A stretch of 64,000 nt of DNA from positions 1,154,502-1,218,501 of the forward strand of contig VTFK01000140.1 of the NCBI GenBank assembly GCA_009617715.1, read 5' to 3'. This DNA comes from Plectrocnemia conspersa. Taxonomy: Eukaryota > Arthropoda > Insecta > Trichoptera > Polycentropodidae. Numbering within the stretch: the stretch's first letter is position 1; each line of letters starts with the position of its first letter. Of this stretch, positions 12,950 through 26,700 are shown piece by piece. The notes beneath the pieces were generated by a model that was not told where the DNA came from, did no database searches, and saw only the letters and a program-made list of their open reading frames with translations. The translations under genes were made by a program, and so were the position numbers.

Positions 12950-14390
12950 AATAATTGTTCATTCACTAAATTAAAACAAAAATCAATATTTCGGCTCCAT
13001 GCTCCAGCCATGGTCACGAATTTTCAACAACTGCTGCCCTCGTCCTTGTCATATATTGACACACGGTGGTTCAGGATTAATGACCTAAATTAATTTTCCA
13101 TTTGCAGTGGCCACGTCATTTGTGTCTGTTTTAATAATGTGTTTGTTTAATTGTGTAGTGATTTTATCGCACTTATCGATTCCAACACCGAAAGCCAGGA
13201 CTTTCAGACCATTGTGCTCTTATATCGATTATTCAATGCGGTATTTTTATGGATTTCGGATAACAGATTTTTTTATATTAGCAACGGTCCTTATGCTATT
13301 AAAGTCAATCTTGTGGTATTTATTAAAACTATGGCCAGAGCAGAATTAAATTAAACTTTTTGATTGAAATTTGGTATTCATTATCGGTATTCAATATAAA
13401 CTTTATCGCAGTCTACACACGGTATTTGATACATTTTTTTGGGATTAATTTTTATTTGATATTTTCTATTGGAAAGCATCAAACCAATTTTGTGTTTAGA
13501 TTGGAAAATAGTTCGTACATATTCTGCTTCACCAGGGGTCTTCCGATCTTTCCTGTCACCCCATGGATGTATGGTAGAAGTGTTATGTATAGTTTTTCGT
13601 GTTTTTCTGATGCCTTCAAATATTCTTTTCAGAAGCCATTTGAATGAAGTGCGACTTACGGTTATGGTCACCCAAAATTTCTAGTTCTATTGAATAGAGA
13701 GTTTGCCAGTTATTTAATCTGTACTGGATGATAGTGGGATTTTTTTTAGGAATAGTGTATGTCCTGTAGAACCGTTTTCTATTATTATAATTAGTGTGTC
13801 TAGGAAGGACAGTTGACAATTTTCTATTGTAAATTTTATATTTGTAGGTTTTGTATTAAGAAAATTAAAGAAAACGTACAAATCGCTCCTTTCGTGGGAC
13901 CACACAGCAAAGACGTCATAGCCATACTAAAAGTTTTTTATACGTTTTTTCTAAAGCTTCTGTTTCAAAGTATTCCATAAACAGATTGGCTATTAATGGC
14001 AAAAGGGGCGAGCCCATAGGTGCACCTTCGACCTGTTTATAAAAATCTCCTTTGTAAATAAAATTCGTGGAATTGAGGCAATGTTTTGCCAACTCCACAA
14101 TATGTTTCTTACCGATGTAGTTAAGGGTTTTCGCAATGGAAATATTTGTAAACAGCGAGTTATATAACATCAAAACATACCAGGAGATATTGCTCGTCTA
14201 ATTTTATTTGACGAATCTTCTCAATACACTCGTTTAGTTTTTTTAAATATGAAGCATTTTTTCTGTCAGTGGTTGGAATCCCTTTGCTAGATATTTTGCT
14301 AGCTGTTGAGTTGGTGCTTCAACAGCACTGACAATTGGCCTTAATTTATGTATTTTAGAGAGACCGTAAACACGTGAATTTTATTTATTT
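12950..14390 (-). pseudogene. Penelope-like retroelement (RT plus GIY-YIG), degenerate
   Basis: Read on the minus strand from 14390 down, the pieces appear in Penelope order. There is an RT N-terminal part with YGLSKIHK and RPIVSAVEAPT, then FDV..LFTNIS, and the RT core YKQVEGAPMGSPLLPLIAN (about 13985-14035). Next come FLDTLIII and a C-terminal region with YQIPCVDCDKVYIEYR, matching the GIY-YIG endonuclease start. Frames shift several times and stops interrupt it, so it is a fossil. It is 5' truncated, since no N-terminal region is seen beyond 14390. The 3' side ends in a GCCGAAATATTG tail. Penelope-like elements copy themselves by RT with a GIY-YIG nuclease. This copy cannot do so. Confidence 0.85.
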
Positions 14391-17300
14391 TAAATACATG
14401 AATTACGGGGATAGATAAAATGTGCTAGTAAATTATCATTTTTTAGAAAATCTATGATAAAAGATAACCTTTGATATAATAACCTTTAATTTGATAATAA
14501 TTTTAATTTTAATAATTGTAAAAAAAATGTATTTATTATAATAATAAATTGCAAATTTATATTTTTGTTATAAAAATTATATATTAAATTTATAAATATT
14601 ATATAATTTAATAGCACAGTAAAATTCAATTTTAATATACATACATATGCTTAGAACATACGTGCACATAAATTCAACAATAGAAAGAGACAGACATATG
14701 GAGCAAACGAGAGTAAGGTCTGATCTATGCAGAAATCATTTACCGTCAAACTGTCGTACCGCACACATCAGTTACACGACAATAACTTTTATGTTCTTAA
14801 ATATTTTTATTTTATTTTAAAGTAGTGTTTTATTGTGTGGTTTGTGTATGTGTTTGTTTTATTTGATTTCGAGATAAATGGTAATTCTTTTATTTTTCTT
14901 TTATTTAATTTATTGTATTTTTATTAATTTTAGTATTTTAGTATACATAATGATTTTTATACGGAATATACAAATGTGTAAATAATAATTGCAATATTTA
15001 TTTATATATTTATATCATTCTTAAAATATTTTGCCGACAATTTAATATAATAGTATTGTACTTTGAATGTATATGTATAAAGGATGTACAAAAATTCATC
15101 CATTCGTGAAATTCGGTAAACTTTAATGGAGTCCGAAAAAAACCTTTTGGCAAAATAGAGAAGCAATAATTGCCTTTCAGTTTTTCCGACGTTTCTTGCT
15201 TTTGTATTTTTTTCTAAGTTAATCCCTACATTAAGATTAACTCCTGCTTCTGTAAATATGTAATGTTTTGTATTCGTAAGGAATTTTTTTTGTTATATTT
15301 TCCTTATACATATCATTTATAATACTGCAAAACTTTAGTTATTAATCAGATTGACATAAATAAATTTATTGCAAATCTAGTTAAAATGAAAATTATCTTA
15401 AATATAGATAAATTTTAATGTAAATAATATCATCGGGATGAATTGGTTAATAAACAATATCTATATATATTTATTATTTTTTTGTATATAACTACTAATT
15501 TAAAGTTATTAATTAGCTGCATTATTATTTTGATTATATATGTAAATAATAAAGGTTAATTTATTCAATTAGAAAATCATTATATTATAATTCTTGTAAA
15601 TCTGAATAATATTGTTTTTTTTTATTAAAGTATAGAGATCTATAGAAGAAATACAATTCTAAAATTTTCCGTCGGATAAAATATATTATTGTCGGCTTAA
15701 ATTTTTTTTTAAGTACATGTACTACTTTTGACTAACAGATTTAAAAAGACTGTTTAATATTTAACACAATAAAAATCGCTTACAATGTTGTAGAAGTAAG
15801 TTGCTGCGTCATTATATTGATATATGAAAATGTATTTTGGATATTATTATTGCAGCAAAGCGCCAGAAATCTTAAAAAAATACATGTTAATACAATACTG
15901 CTGCTGCAAAGAAAATATTTTTAATTAACAAATTATTAAGTATATCTATAATAATATATTGTATATTTTTTATCGTGATATTTTTGTACTGCTAGATTGT
16001 TTTTTTCTACTTTTTTTGATTAAATTTTGTTAGAACTTATTTTGAAGTGTCGCTCATAATCAAAATAAAATACTTTGATATGAAATTAATAATAAATATA
16101 CATATCGATGTATGTTATTATTATTATATTTAAATGCGTAATACAACTATCGTTTTTATCATTAGGTATTTTAATAATATTTTATCTATTTATTAAAGTA
16201 TATTATATATATACTGATTTTTTTTTAAATATTGATAAAAATAATATCAAATTTCTTCTTTAAATCAGACCTTGTTTAATAATACAAATATAATAATAGC
16301 GAGAAATTATTGTACCTATATGAAGTGCACTTGAGCATTATTTTTTAAATGCACACTAATTGTTAGCGTTGTTTAGTCATCTACCATTGTATATATTAAT
16401 ACAGGCAGTCTCAAGTATTCTATACTAATTTATATATTATACTATAACTATATAATTATGGAAAAAATATGTCATATATAAATTTAGACAGTCTTGTTTG
16501 TGACTCAAAACAAACGTTAGAAATAAAATGATTGTATTACAAATATTCTATAAATATTTGCAATCAAAATGATATTTTATATTTTTAATAAATAATATTA
16601 AATTAATAAATTGTAGCACATTTAAAAATTATTTGTAGGTATTATAGTATTTTAATAAAGTTAATTAGAGATTTGAATAAATATATTAAAATTAAAAAAA
16701 TGTAATACATAATTAAAATCTAAGAATAGCGATGTTTTTAATGTATCAATTAGCTCACATTTGCTTAGTAAGAAAATAATTATATAATGGCACATATAAA
16801 AGTAGCCTGTAGTTAGTATAATATCATACAGATAAAGTGTTTTGATATGTTTAAAATAATTAATTGTACATATTTATAAACTAAAAAATATTTTCATTAT
16901 TAAGCAGCAAACTTTTATAATTGTAGATTTTTTAATAGCTTATAGTTACTTTATAATAAATTAATAATACAATGGCGCATATAAAAGTAGTCTGTAATTA
17001 GTATAATACATTATAAAGGTCAAGTGTTTTAAATATACAATTATAAATTCGCAAAAAAATATTGTGATATTTAAAGAAATATAAAATCCTATCTATGTAT
17101 TATAAACATATATAAAAAAGTGAAAATTACAAAACTTTTTTAGTTTCATTTGTATTATAATTTTAAAAATATGAATAGAACGTCTGCAAAAATTATTTAT
17201 TATAGCAAAGTTTCTCAATTATTAAATATATATTTTATTTTTAATTTAAAATTTGTCAAAACTTCTTATATTTCTTGTTTGTATATATTAAAAAATTAGT

Positions 17301-17692
17301 CTTTATTTAAATATTGATATTTATGTTGTTTAATTTCAACACATTTTAAAATGTATATTGCTTCTTGTCGTTATTTTATATATTTTTAATTCTGCTTTCG
17401 CACACCGCATTAACCCTTCAACTACCGCTACAATAATACATTGTTGCGCGTCATAAATGAAACAATGCGCACATTAAACCCGATGTGTGTGTGTTATTAA
17501 ATTCGTATCGAGTGGCCATCGAGTTATTGTATTGGGTAGTTTTTAGCGACACTTAAATCGGTCGGACTTTTCAACCTATGGATGTTGCAAAAATTGGAGT
17601 GGAGGGCAAACAGTTAATTGTCGTCTGGTCTTAGTACTTAATATTAAACAAAGAGAGCTATATAATATTTTTTGCTTTATTTTTCTTCACAG
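14391..17692. other. AT-rich intergenic / tailless upstream region
   Basis: No gene is recognised in about 3.3 kb. A diverged direct repeat starts GGCRCATATAAAAGTAG at 16785-16860 and 16972-17040. Composition becomes less extreme at 17395-17640, which may belong to the tailless promoter or an untranslated exon. A polypyrimidine tract and CAG at 17670-17692 would make a good acceptor for a 5'-UTR exon beginning at 17693. Confidence 0.4.
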
Positions 17693-17699
17693 GAACACA

Positions 17700-17741
17700 A
17701 TGGCGCAAGATCGTGAGAATCAATTGGTTGAGAAATATTGA
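17700..17741 (+). CDS. short upstream ORF in tailless leader
   Basis: A 13-codon ORF (starting MAQDRENQ, stop TGA) begins 7 nt after the putative acceptor at 17692 and ends 14 nt before the tailless ATG, in a different frame. Its start context (ACACAATGG) is at least as favourable as that of the main ATG. Such uORFs typically lower translation of the main frame. Whether it is translated here is unknown, and it depends on the acceptor being used. Confidence 0.4.
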   Translation: MAQDRENQLVEKY

Positions 17742-17755
17742 ACTTTTTCGTGGTA

Positions 17756-20700
17756 ATGGACAAAGAACAAAGTAGAGGACCACCAGGTCTCATCAGAATG
17801 AACCAAATGACTACGCCACCTTCTTCGAGTGAGTATCGAAAATTTCAATACCTGCTAGCGTTTATTTTTTTAAGAATCTTTGCTGGCAAATTGTAGACTG
17901 TTTACTTACTAATCATATGCGAATACATTTTAAGATCAAAGTGACGGTAAGTCACTTTATCTATCATATCAGCTGCAAAGTTTACGGTATTGTTAAATTA
18001 GGCAAATAAAACAAGAAGTCATTCAAGATATATGAAACACACGGTTTTTAATTTTAAACAGATCTCTTAAAAAAAATTCAATTTATCTGTAAAAAATAAG
18101 AATAAGTAAAAAATAATGATGAAGTAACTAATTATATAATTTAGGTACTGTAAAAAATATTTTAGTAATTTTCATTATATACATACGTTATTTTAAAAAT
18201 TAAATCCTGATTTAAAAAATGGTTTTTGACTATTTTTGTACAAAAAATATGGTTATTTAAAAAATAAAAAACTTATTTTTTTAGAAAATTTGATGTACAG
18301 TTTTTACGCATCAAACAATTTATTTTTGATAATATTCCGAAATTACATCAGGTAAGAATAAATACAATGGTTGGTATGTATTCAGAAATAATTCTATAGA
18401 TTTTTTTTTTATTTAAAAGTGAAAAAATAATTCACAAATAAAAGTCCATGAAATATTCAATCCAATAAGTAGCATGTGAAAACAGTTACAATTCCACCTG
18501 TCTCATATTCATGTTGATTAATCACTGGATCGTTTACGAACATTTGAGGTAATTTGAGGCAATATTTAGGGGTTGAATGGATAGCGGGGGTATGCTTAGT
18601 AATTGACCAGGTGTCATCATCACTGCACAAATACTATACAGGGCCAATTTGCATCCCCTGGTGATAAAAACGGTGATGAGCGTGGGAAGCTGCAACAGAT
18701 ACAATTTTCAGCATTGCTTCCAATTCCATATGGTGGTATTCCCAGATAGTTAATTAAAAACACATTATAGATATTCATGTATAGAGTATCAGTTTAAAAA
18801 TATTAAATACAAATTCATTGAGATGCAATTAACTCATTTTTTGCAATAAGTTGTATATCGCTAATATATTTTTTTCGGAAGGGGCAATGGTAAGCCAGTC
18901 AATATAACGTGTATCGGCCGTGAGTACTTTGACCGAAATTCACAGAATTTGTGTGAATTTAACATTCACTTCAGCTTTTTTTCAGGGGGGGGGGGGTAAA
19001 TTCCCTTACCGCCCCCCCCAAATGACGTTCTTGTTTAAAATCTACGTCAAAATAAATAAAACATACCGTCGCTGTTGCAACGTTCGGTTATTTAGCGTTC
19101 ATATTAAGACTTTTTTTAATAGATTTTTTTCGAACACATAATTACGATTTACAATAAATGAGAATCGAATGAAGCATATCTAAACAGAATTTTTACTAAT
19201 AGAAGAGCGCAAAAAAATAATTATCTCTTCTCAGAAAGCAAAAATCCACTTCAAAATTCATTAGGTTAGGTTTGGGTTAGAATATCAAATGGACGTTTCG
19301 CAACTCAAACTGCATTTCATAGACATTTTAGAGCAGCATATAATTTTACAAGCGCTTATCAGTTAAATTATATTTTCGCTAGTAAAAATATATATCTACT
19401 GGTGAAAATATATTTGGACTTCACTAGTGAAAATATAACTTACTAAAAAATACACATTCTCTGTTACATTTATACTTCGCACGTAAATAAATGTATGTAT
19501 TACTTCATATGGAAAAGTTAAAAAAATATATATCTACCGGTGAAAATGTATTCCGATATGATTTGACTGAAATGACATATTTAAAAAGTATATTTAGGAT
19601 AGACTCTCGATTTTTTCAATTTACTTCAAGGGATAACCCGAGAATTTCTGGTTTAAAATCAGGGACGTCAATTCAGCTTTTTTTTTTATTTATATTTCAT
19701 AAAGATTCAAAGTATTTAATTAAATTACAGTCTGGCCGATTCCCCATCCAAAATGACGTATTTTTATTCCAGCACCTTTCTCCTAAAAGCGTTGGTTTTG
19801 CGGAGTTCTTGCAAAATGTTGTTAAACATTTTTTCAAGCTATCAAATGTTGCTATTCACAATCCTAATAATCTAGATTCTATAGCAATTCTAGTTTTAAG
19901 TTTCTGTGCGTCTTCGAAAGTCACGACCACGTTCTCTTGTGATGGCCATAAGAGCCAGGACATCTTTATTGGCCAACTCGCCTATGGCTCTCGCCATCCA
20001 GCTCCTTAATATGCTGGCATTGCATATTTTCATATTTTATATATTTTCTTATATAAAATGTATTTTTTTTTACATAAAAAAACAAACACTTTTATATAGA
20101 TTTTTATAGTTACTAGACTAACAATGCATAATTTTATCTCTTTAGAAGAATTCTTTTATGTGCGTTTCAATTAGGCGTCAGACAAATTATCACCGCGTTC
20201 ATTTAACGATCGTGACTAAACGGGGTACATGCAACATATGCGCTTTCGCCCCTGAACCGTTGACCCAGTTCAAGTGAACCCTCTAGTTCGCTGTATCGGA
20301 ATGAACCAGACAGGGGGGTTCATTGCCACGCATCTCCCGTTAAGGGTATTCCATCGAACCACCCTCACCCGACCGCCGGTAATTTTGAGTTCCAACGAGA
20401 TATATCATTGCGTGTCTCGTTGTTTTGCTGCTGGGGACTACCGTGGGAAGTGATCAGTTTTTCCTGTTATGATACATATGAGTACATCCGATTAGCCATG
20501 TATCGTATAAAAAAAAATATTTTGTGATGACTAATTAATTTGGTTCACGCAGTGGCTAAAAATACCCCTCTCGCAAAAATATATGTTAGCAATTTGTCAG
20601 GTTTAAGATAAAATTGATGTGTAAAAACTCTTTAATATTGGAATTAGTAGACTGTTTTTTATAGAATTCAGTTTTATATAGACTCTACTGAATAACTTTA

Positions 20701-23700
20701 TGTAATGATTAACTTCATGTAAATACTATTATTAAAGTATGTGTGTTATTTAACGATCATGAAAAAATGTAAAAAGTGTAAATAACACAGCTATTGTCTA
20801 ATAAATCTAAAACACTTATTCTTATTTTTAACAGTGAGTTAAATGTCTGTCCGCTTTTAAAACGTATCTAATTTCTTGAAATCCTCTTTTAAATTTCCTT
20901 CTTTACGACATTAAGCCATTGTTTTTTACTATCGACGAAATGGCATTTTGCAATTAATGCAATTAATGTGCAATCTTGCATATCCTCCGGTTCTTGTGAA
21001 GGTTTCAGATCAACACCTTCCAAGATGATATTCGGGTGTATCCTTTAAATTATTTCTTGCGCCAAAAGAATTGCAGCATTTCTAGTGAAATATTTAAAGT
21101 TATTATTACAAGGTTATTATTGTTTCATTTCTGCGTTGATTCATACGTCTTTTAAATGCAATTGTCAGTTCTTAAAAAAAAAAAAAATGATATACTCCAG
21201 AGTTGTCAAAAATGTGGTACCAATGCTACTCAATTATTTCACAGCAGCTTCCATTGGAGCAAGTATATCAAGTACATTTTATAAAATACTAATTTCATTT
21301 TCTGAAACAGTATCCAAAATCATATCTCCCATAGGCTTATTCATAGGACAGCTATTAAAACATTGCATCTTATCATTATGATCATTGAATTCTATCTAGT
21401 TTTTATGTCTAGCAAATGATCTAAATTTTCTTTATTAAATATCCTGTAAAATTGTTTACCGGATAACTTTTTAAATATTTTAATGATTTTTCGATGATAT
21501 TAGATGAAAATAAATAGTATTAATCTTCAATAATTTTTATGTTTACGGAATCGGTGACTAAATCTTGAGTTTCTTCGTAATTCTATTCCTCAATATTATC
21601 ATCAATGATGTAATCTTAATCATCACTGTCCAAATTACTTTCTTTAAATATAAATAATCTATTACCGACAAATAAAAAGCATGGTTGTGGCAAAGTTGAT
21701 CAACAATATTCGAGTAAGTTGCATTTTTTTTTTGAGCCACCGAGAGCAAACCTGGGAAAACAATGATTCCGGACCTCATGACAAAAATGTCACTTTATAT
21801 ATTTTTAGCATCGTAGTATAATTTCTTGTCTAAATAATAACATGTACGAGTTAACCCTTTCTATGATACAAATAAATATAAAAATTAGCCAGCGTTGCGA
21901 CATATTTTCTGAAATCATATTTTATGCGAAATATTTTAATTAGGCATTAAAAATTATTAAAAATATCTACTCATAATATTTTTTTTATAATTAGTCGGGT
22001 TTTCTTTGCTGCTCAGTGTTGCCATATAGTAAACTTCTAGTCCAGTTTAAAAGTAATAAAATCGTGCCATCGCAGTGAAAACGCTCGACTTTTTATGACA
22101 ATATTACAAGTAAAATCGAATAAAGCACATCTAAACCGAATTTTAACCAATAGGAGAGCGCAAAAAATAATTATCACTTCTCATAAGTCAAAATTTTTAT
22201 GGCTTTTGACGTGAATTTTTGCCTTCTGAGAAGCGATAATTGTTTTTGCGCTCTCCTATTGACCAAAATTCGATTTGAAAATACTTTGATCAGCCATCTT
22301 ATATTATTATTCCATAGTAATATCGGTAAGGTTAGCTATCATATTTTTAAAAGATAGTGTTATATCGAAATGCAGACTGTGGAGCAATATGTGAAATACG
22401 ATATCTTTCGCTTATTTGGCTTAGTTTGTATTTTGGACTTGAACTAATAAAAGTTCGAAAACTATAAATAGTTTTAGAACTTTTATTAGGTTAGGTTTGA
22501 GTTTGAACAGCTAATGGACGTTTCGCAACTGTCAAATTGAGCTACATAGACATTTTAGAGCAGCATATTAGCACCTATCATTTAAATTATATTTTCGCTA
22601 GTAGAAATAAAATTAAACTTTTATCCAAAAGTTGATTTAATTTTTTTTATATAATTAGAGAATTATAGTAATTGTAATATTAAAATTATCAATAATATCA
22701 TATACTGTTTTTTTCATTAATTGTTAATTTGTTTAAACAGTTATATTAGCACTGTACTTCCTGCAAGCTTAGATAGGGTTAAATCATTTATGTATAGATT
22801 AAATAGTAAAGGTAAAAATATTTTAAATTTCTTCTTTCTTCGATTTTACAATTTAATTCGTGAAACATTTCTTTTCCCAGAGAAGTATTTATTGCAGAAA
22901 TCTTTTTCATCAAAAAACTGATGATTAATTCAGCTTGTAAAATATTGGTTTCTCTTCTACTTAAAGCTTCAATATCTGTTTTTATCGGTTTTCATAAGTC
23001 TAATATTTTCATTGTTCCTTAATATATCTTATTTAATATCGATTAAAGCCTTTTTTGTGCATCTCTGTAGGGTTAAAAATCGCTCAATCATTTTTACAAG
23101 TGAATTCCACCTTGTTTTAATGTATAGTAATAACATTAGTTTTATATTAAACTCTAATTTGACATAATTTTGAAGTTTTGTATTTTTGGCAGAACCTTTA
23201 CTAAATAATTTTATAATTTTTCGTGTCTCTTTAAGGATTTTTTCATATTTTAATCTCATAAACAAATTCCTAGAGCTATCATTTTCATAATACAATTCGC
23301 CGATATTATCTTCATCCTGTTCATATTCACCATCATCATTTTCATCTTCTACGTCGAAATCAGCTGATTTATATTTTTTATACAATTCATTTATGACGGT
23401 CAAATGTATTCAATGATTCACACATAATAATGTCGTGGTCTTTTTTGCTGTTTATGACATTTTGAGCTCAATTTTATTTTTTGTAATTGTTACAAATATT
23501 GTCTCTTTATTTCTTTCAATATTCATTTTATTTTTGATTTCAGATACATCCTATCAAAACTTTAAGTTTAGAGTTGATTCTATGTAGAGAGTGGCGATTT
23601 AATTAAAACAGTGATTTAACATTAATTTATTTTACCTTCAGCACAGATATTTTGCCTTCTGCCATTTTTAAAACGGTTAGTTCTTTGTTGAACCATAGGA

Positions 23701-26700
23701 GTAGAATGTTTCACTTTGTTTAAAATTTGTCTGTATGGCGCTGTATTTTTAGCTGCAACGCTTTCTTATAATATATATTCTCAGGTATGATCTGTTACAA
23801 TACTGTAGGTGTTGATTATTGCCCCATTGTAACGCATTGAGTCATTATATGTAATACGACAACAGTATATTTATAATAAAAATAATATTAATATGTTTTA
23901 TTTTGACTTGATATCATATCGTTCATGGTTTTTTTATAGTGACGTACACTTGTGACGTTCTCATCTCATCTACAATATCTCTATACTGGTCTTCGATTAC
24001 CGAATGAATGTGACTTGCACGCCCATATCCTTTTTTCCGCCCTTCAATCTGTTTGCGATTCGCCCTTTCAATCTGGCTATTGTGCACTTGGCCGCCGAAT
24101 GGTGAATGAAAGTCGAATATCCTCAGGTACGGATGGGAGCCGATGATAATGTATTATACAGAACCGTTTTATTCCATGCGAGTATGTGTGGAATGAGGGA
24201 TTGATCAATAGATCGAGTCACGTTTGTGTGTAGCACAGGGCTGCGGAGTCAGAGACGACTAGATACTGCCGCTTTAAAATAACAGGCGTTAACCCGAAGC
24301 GTTACAGCGTGTAACAATAGCTCAATCTGTTTTTATTATTTGAAAATTATTTATAATATAACTGCATTAGTTTGGTGATAAATCGATAAACAAATTTGTA
24401 TTTTTTTGATCTATTTTTTTAATAAATTTAATTTAATAATTGAGGAACGCTGGTATAAGAAATTCATTTTTTTAACATTAAGTCAAATTTCAACACCCCT
24501 TTATAACATCGTTCACCCCTAAAGACTTGCATAATAAGAAATAATCTTGTTAGATATTGTATGATGACCACTAATGTATACTAAAGGCTAACACGCAATG
24601 CTTGATCTCCCATACTTCCACCGCATTAGGGCGTGATTATCATACGATTAACGAGCTTTAAAATCAAATATCTCAAAGCATACATTATTTATTTTGCGCT
24701 TCTTACAATCAACGCTTTATATAAGATCATAATGACGCATTGGTTCAACTTTTAAATCTACTACAATATATTTAAATATTGTTTCTACTTGTATGCAAAA
24801 AATATTACTATCGAGTTTATTTATAAAATATCTAAAAATATTATCATGTGCGTAAGTTCAAGGTTTGATCAACTTAATCATTAAATAAAATTAATTCACA
24901 ATCTCTTCTATACTCTCAATGTAGTATGTATTAATTTTTATGCTATCATATGATGATGTTTATATAGATTTCCAGCAATCTCCATATTTATTATGTCGTT
25001 TCTCTGAGTAGAATAAATTACATTTTTTATTGTTTTTCACATCTTATTCGGATCATTTTTTATTTCATCTATTGACTTTTCATACCATTTTATTTATCTA
25101 TTCTTAACCCTTTGAGCAGAATCGCCGTACATGTACGATGGTCGATCTTTCACTGTTTTGAGGTATTCCTGATAGTTATACTTAATAATAAACAAAAAGC
25201 ATTATATTTATAAGATTTTTTTTAATTATATGTAATGTAAATTATTTTTATAGAAAATAATAGCAATGAATACAAAATAAATAACATAACATATTTTTTA
25301 TATTAATTTTATAAAAAATATAGGCTTTGAAGTGACATAAAAAAATTACACAAAAATATGTAAAATATATTTACAGAAAAGTGTTAAAATAAATTATTAT
25401 TATCAATAAGTAGTAAAATAAATAAAAGCAATTAAACGTTATGCATCACTGATTATTTTCTATAATTTACTATAAATGCAATATAAATAATAATAAATAT
25501 ATAATTTAGGTAAAATACTAACAAATTAGAAAATGTGTATAAATTAACTCACTGCTCAAAGGTTTAGTGCTTCGACTGCCTTATTTCTACATTGTTGCTA
25601 TGTTTTCCATTTTTCATTTAAAACTTTATATTCTACTGGTTTTGTTTTTATTACTTGAAATATTGTATATGAGTAATTCATTACCTTTAAAGTATTTTTA
25701 ACATCACCATAAAACCATGGTTTTGGGTTGAATCGATATTCTGTTCTAAAATTATATTAACTTTTTATTTTGCTCTCCATAATATTCTTATAAATATTGT
25801 TCCATGTAATATACATTTATTTGTGAATAATATATCATAATCAGTGGCTCTCAAACTTATTTCGTTATAAAATATTCACACTACTTATCGAACGTTCCTG
25901 ACGCGTGTTTCTGACTGCTATTAGGTCACAGTGTAAAACGCGCCCCTTGATTATAATGATTATGCAAGGGGAGAATGAGGATGAATGCGAATGAATGGCG
26001 GAGGTGGGATGCGAGCGAAGCTTCACCCTATTTAATTGTGTATGTTGGTAAAAAGTGACTAGATAGATTGATAACGAACGAACGGATGTCGCATAGCCGC
26101 CATTATGGTTCATATTATTTTTATAACGATCGATGTTTAAAAGTAAAACATCCGTGTTTTTGATATTATGGTCGTTTCTGGAGAGTTTTAGATCGTTTAA
26201 AGCATTGTTATTATAGTTGCCTCCTTAGGAGCGAATAGCGCCATATTAAAATTTATGATTTTAATTCAAAATGGCAGTTATTAAAAAAAAATCGTAGCTT
26301 TTTTAAAATCACAAAAAAAAAGTTTGGTCAAAAAAACAATACAACATTTTATTTTAAAAATCGTAAATGAAAGTATGGGGCAATAATATTATAAATAAAA
26401 TTAATTATTTTATTTGATAAAAATTGGCCGCGCATTGTGAAAATTATGAATATATTTACTCGGCGTTGTGAGAATTTCCTCAATATTTTTTAAACAGTAA
26501 AAATGCGATGCTTACTTGAACACATTGTAAGAAATTTTAATGACGAATAATTGCGAATTCCGAGATAATTCTGGAGTAGGATTTAACAAATGTAGTTCTA
26601 GATCAGGGGTTCCAATCTTTTTTTACCCTAGAGTACATTTTAAAATATCGGTAGGGCGGAGGACACCATTTTTTCAAAGCTAATTTATAGTATGTACAAA

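Noticed and set aside
19491..20009. 172-codon + strand ORF in tailless intron 1
   Set aside because: No recognisable domain, and the opposite strand has transposon-like wording ([13 protein letters not shown]) with stops. Not supported as a gene.
24236..24256. CAGGGCTGCGGAGTC, a hAT-like terminus
   Set aside because: Only one end is seen, with no partner terminus or target duplication, so no element was called.
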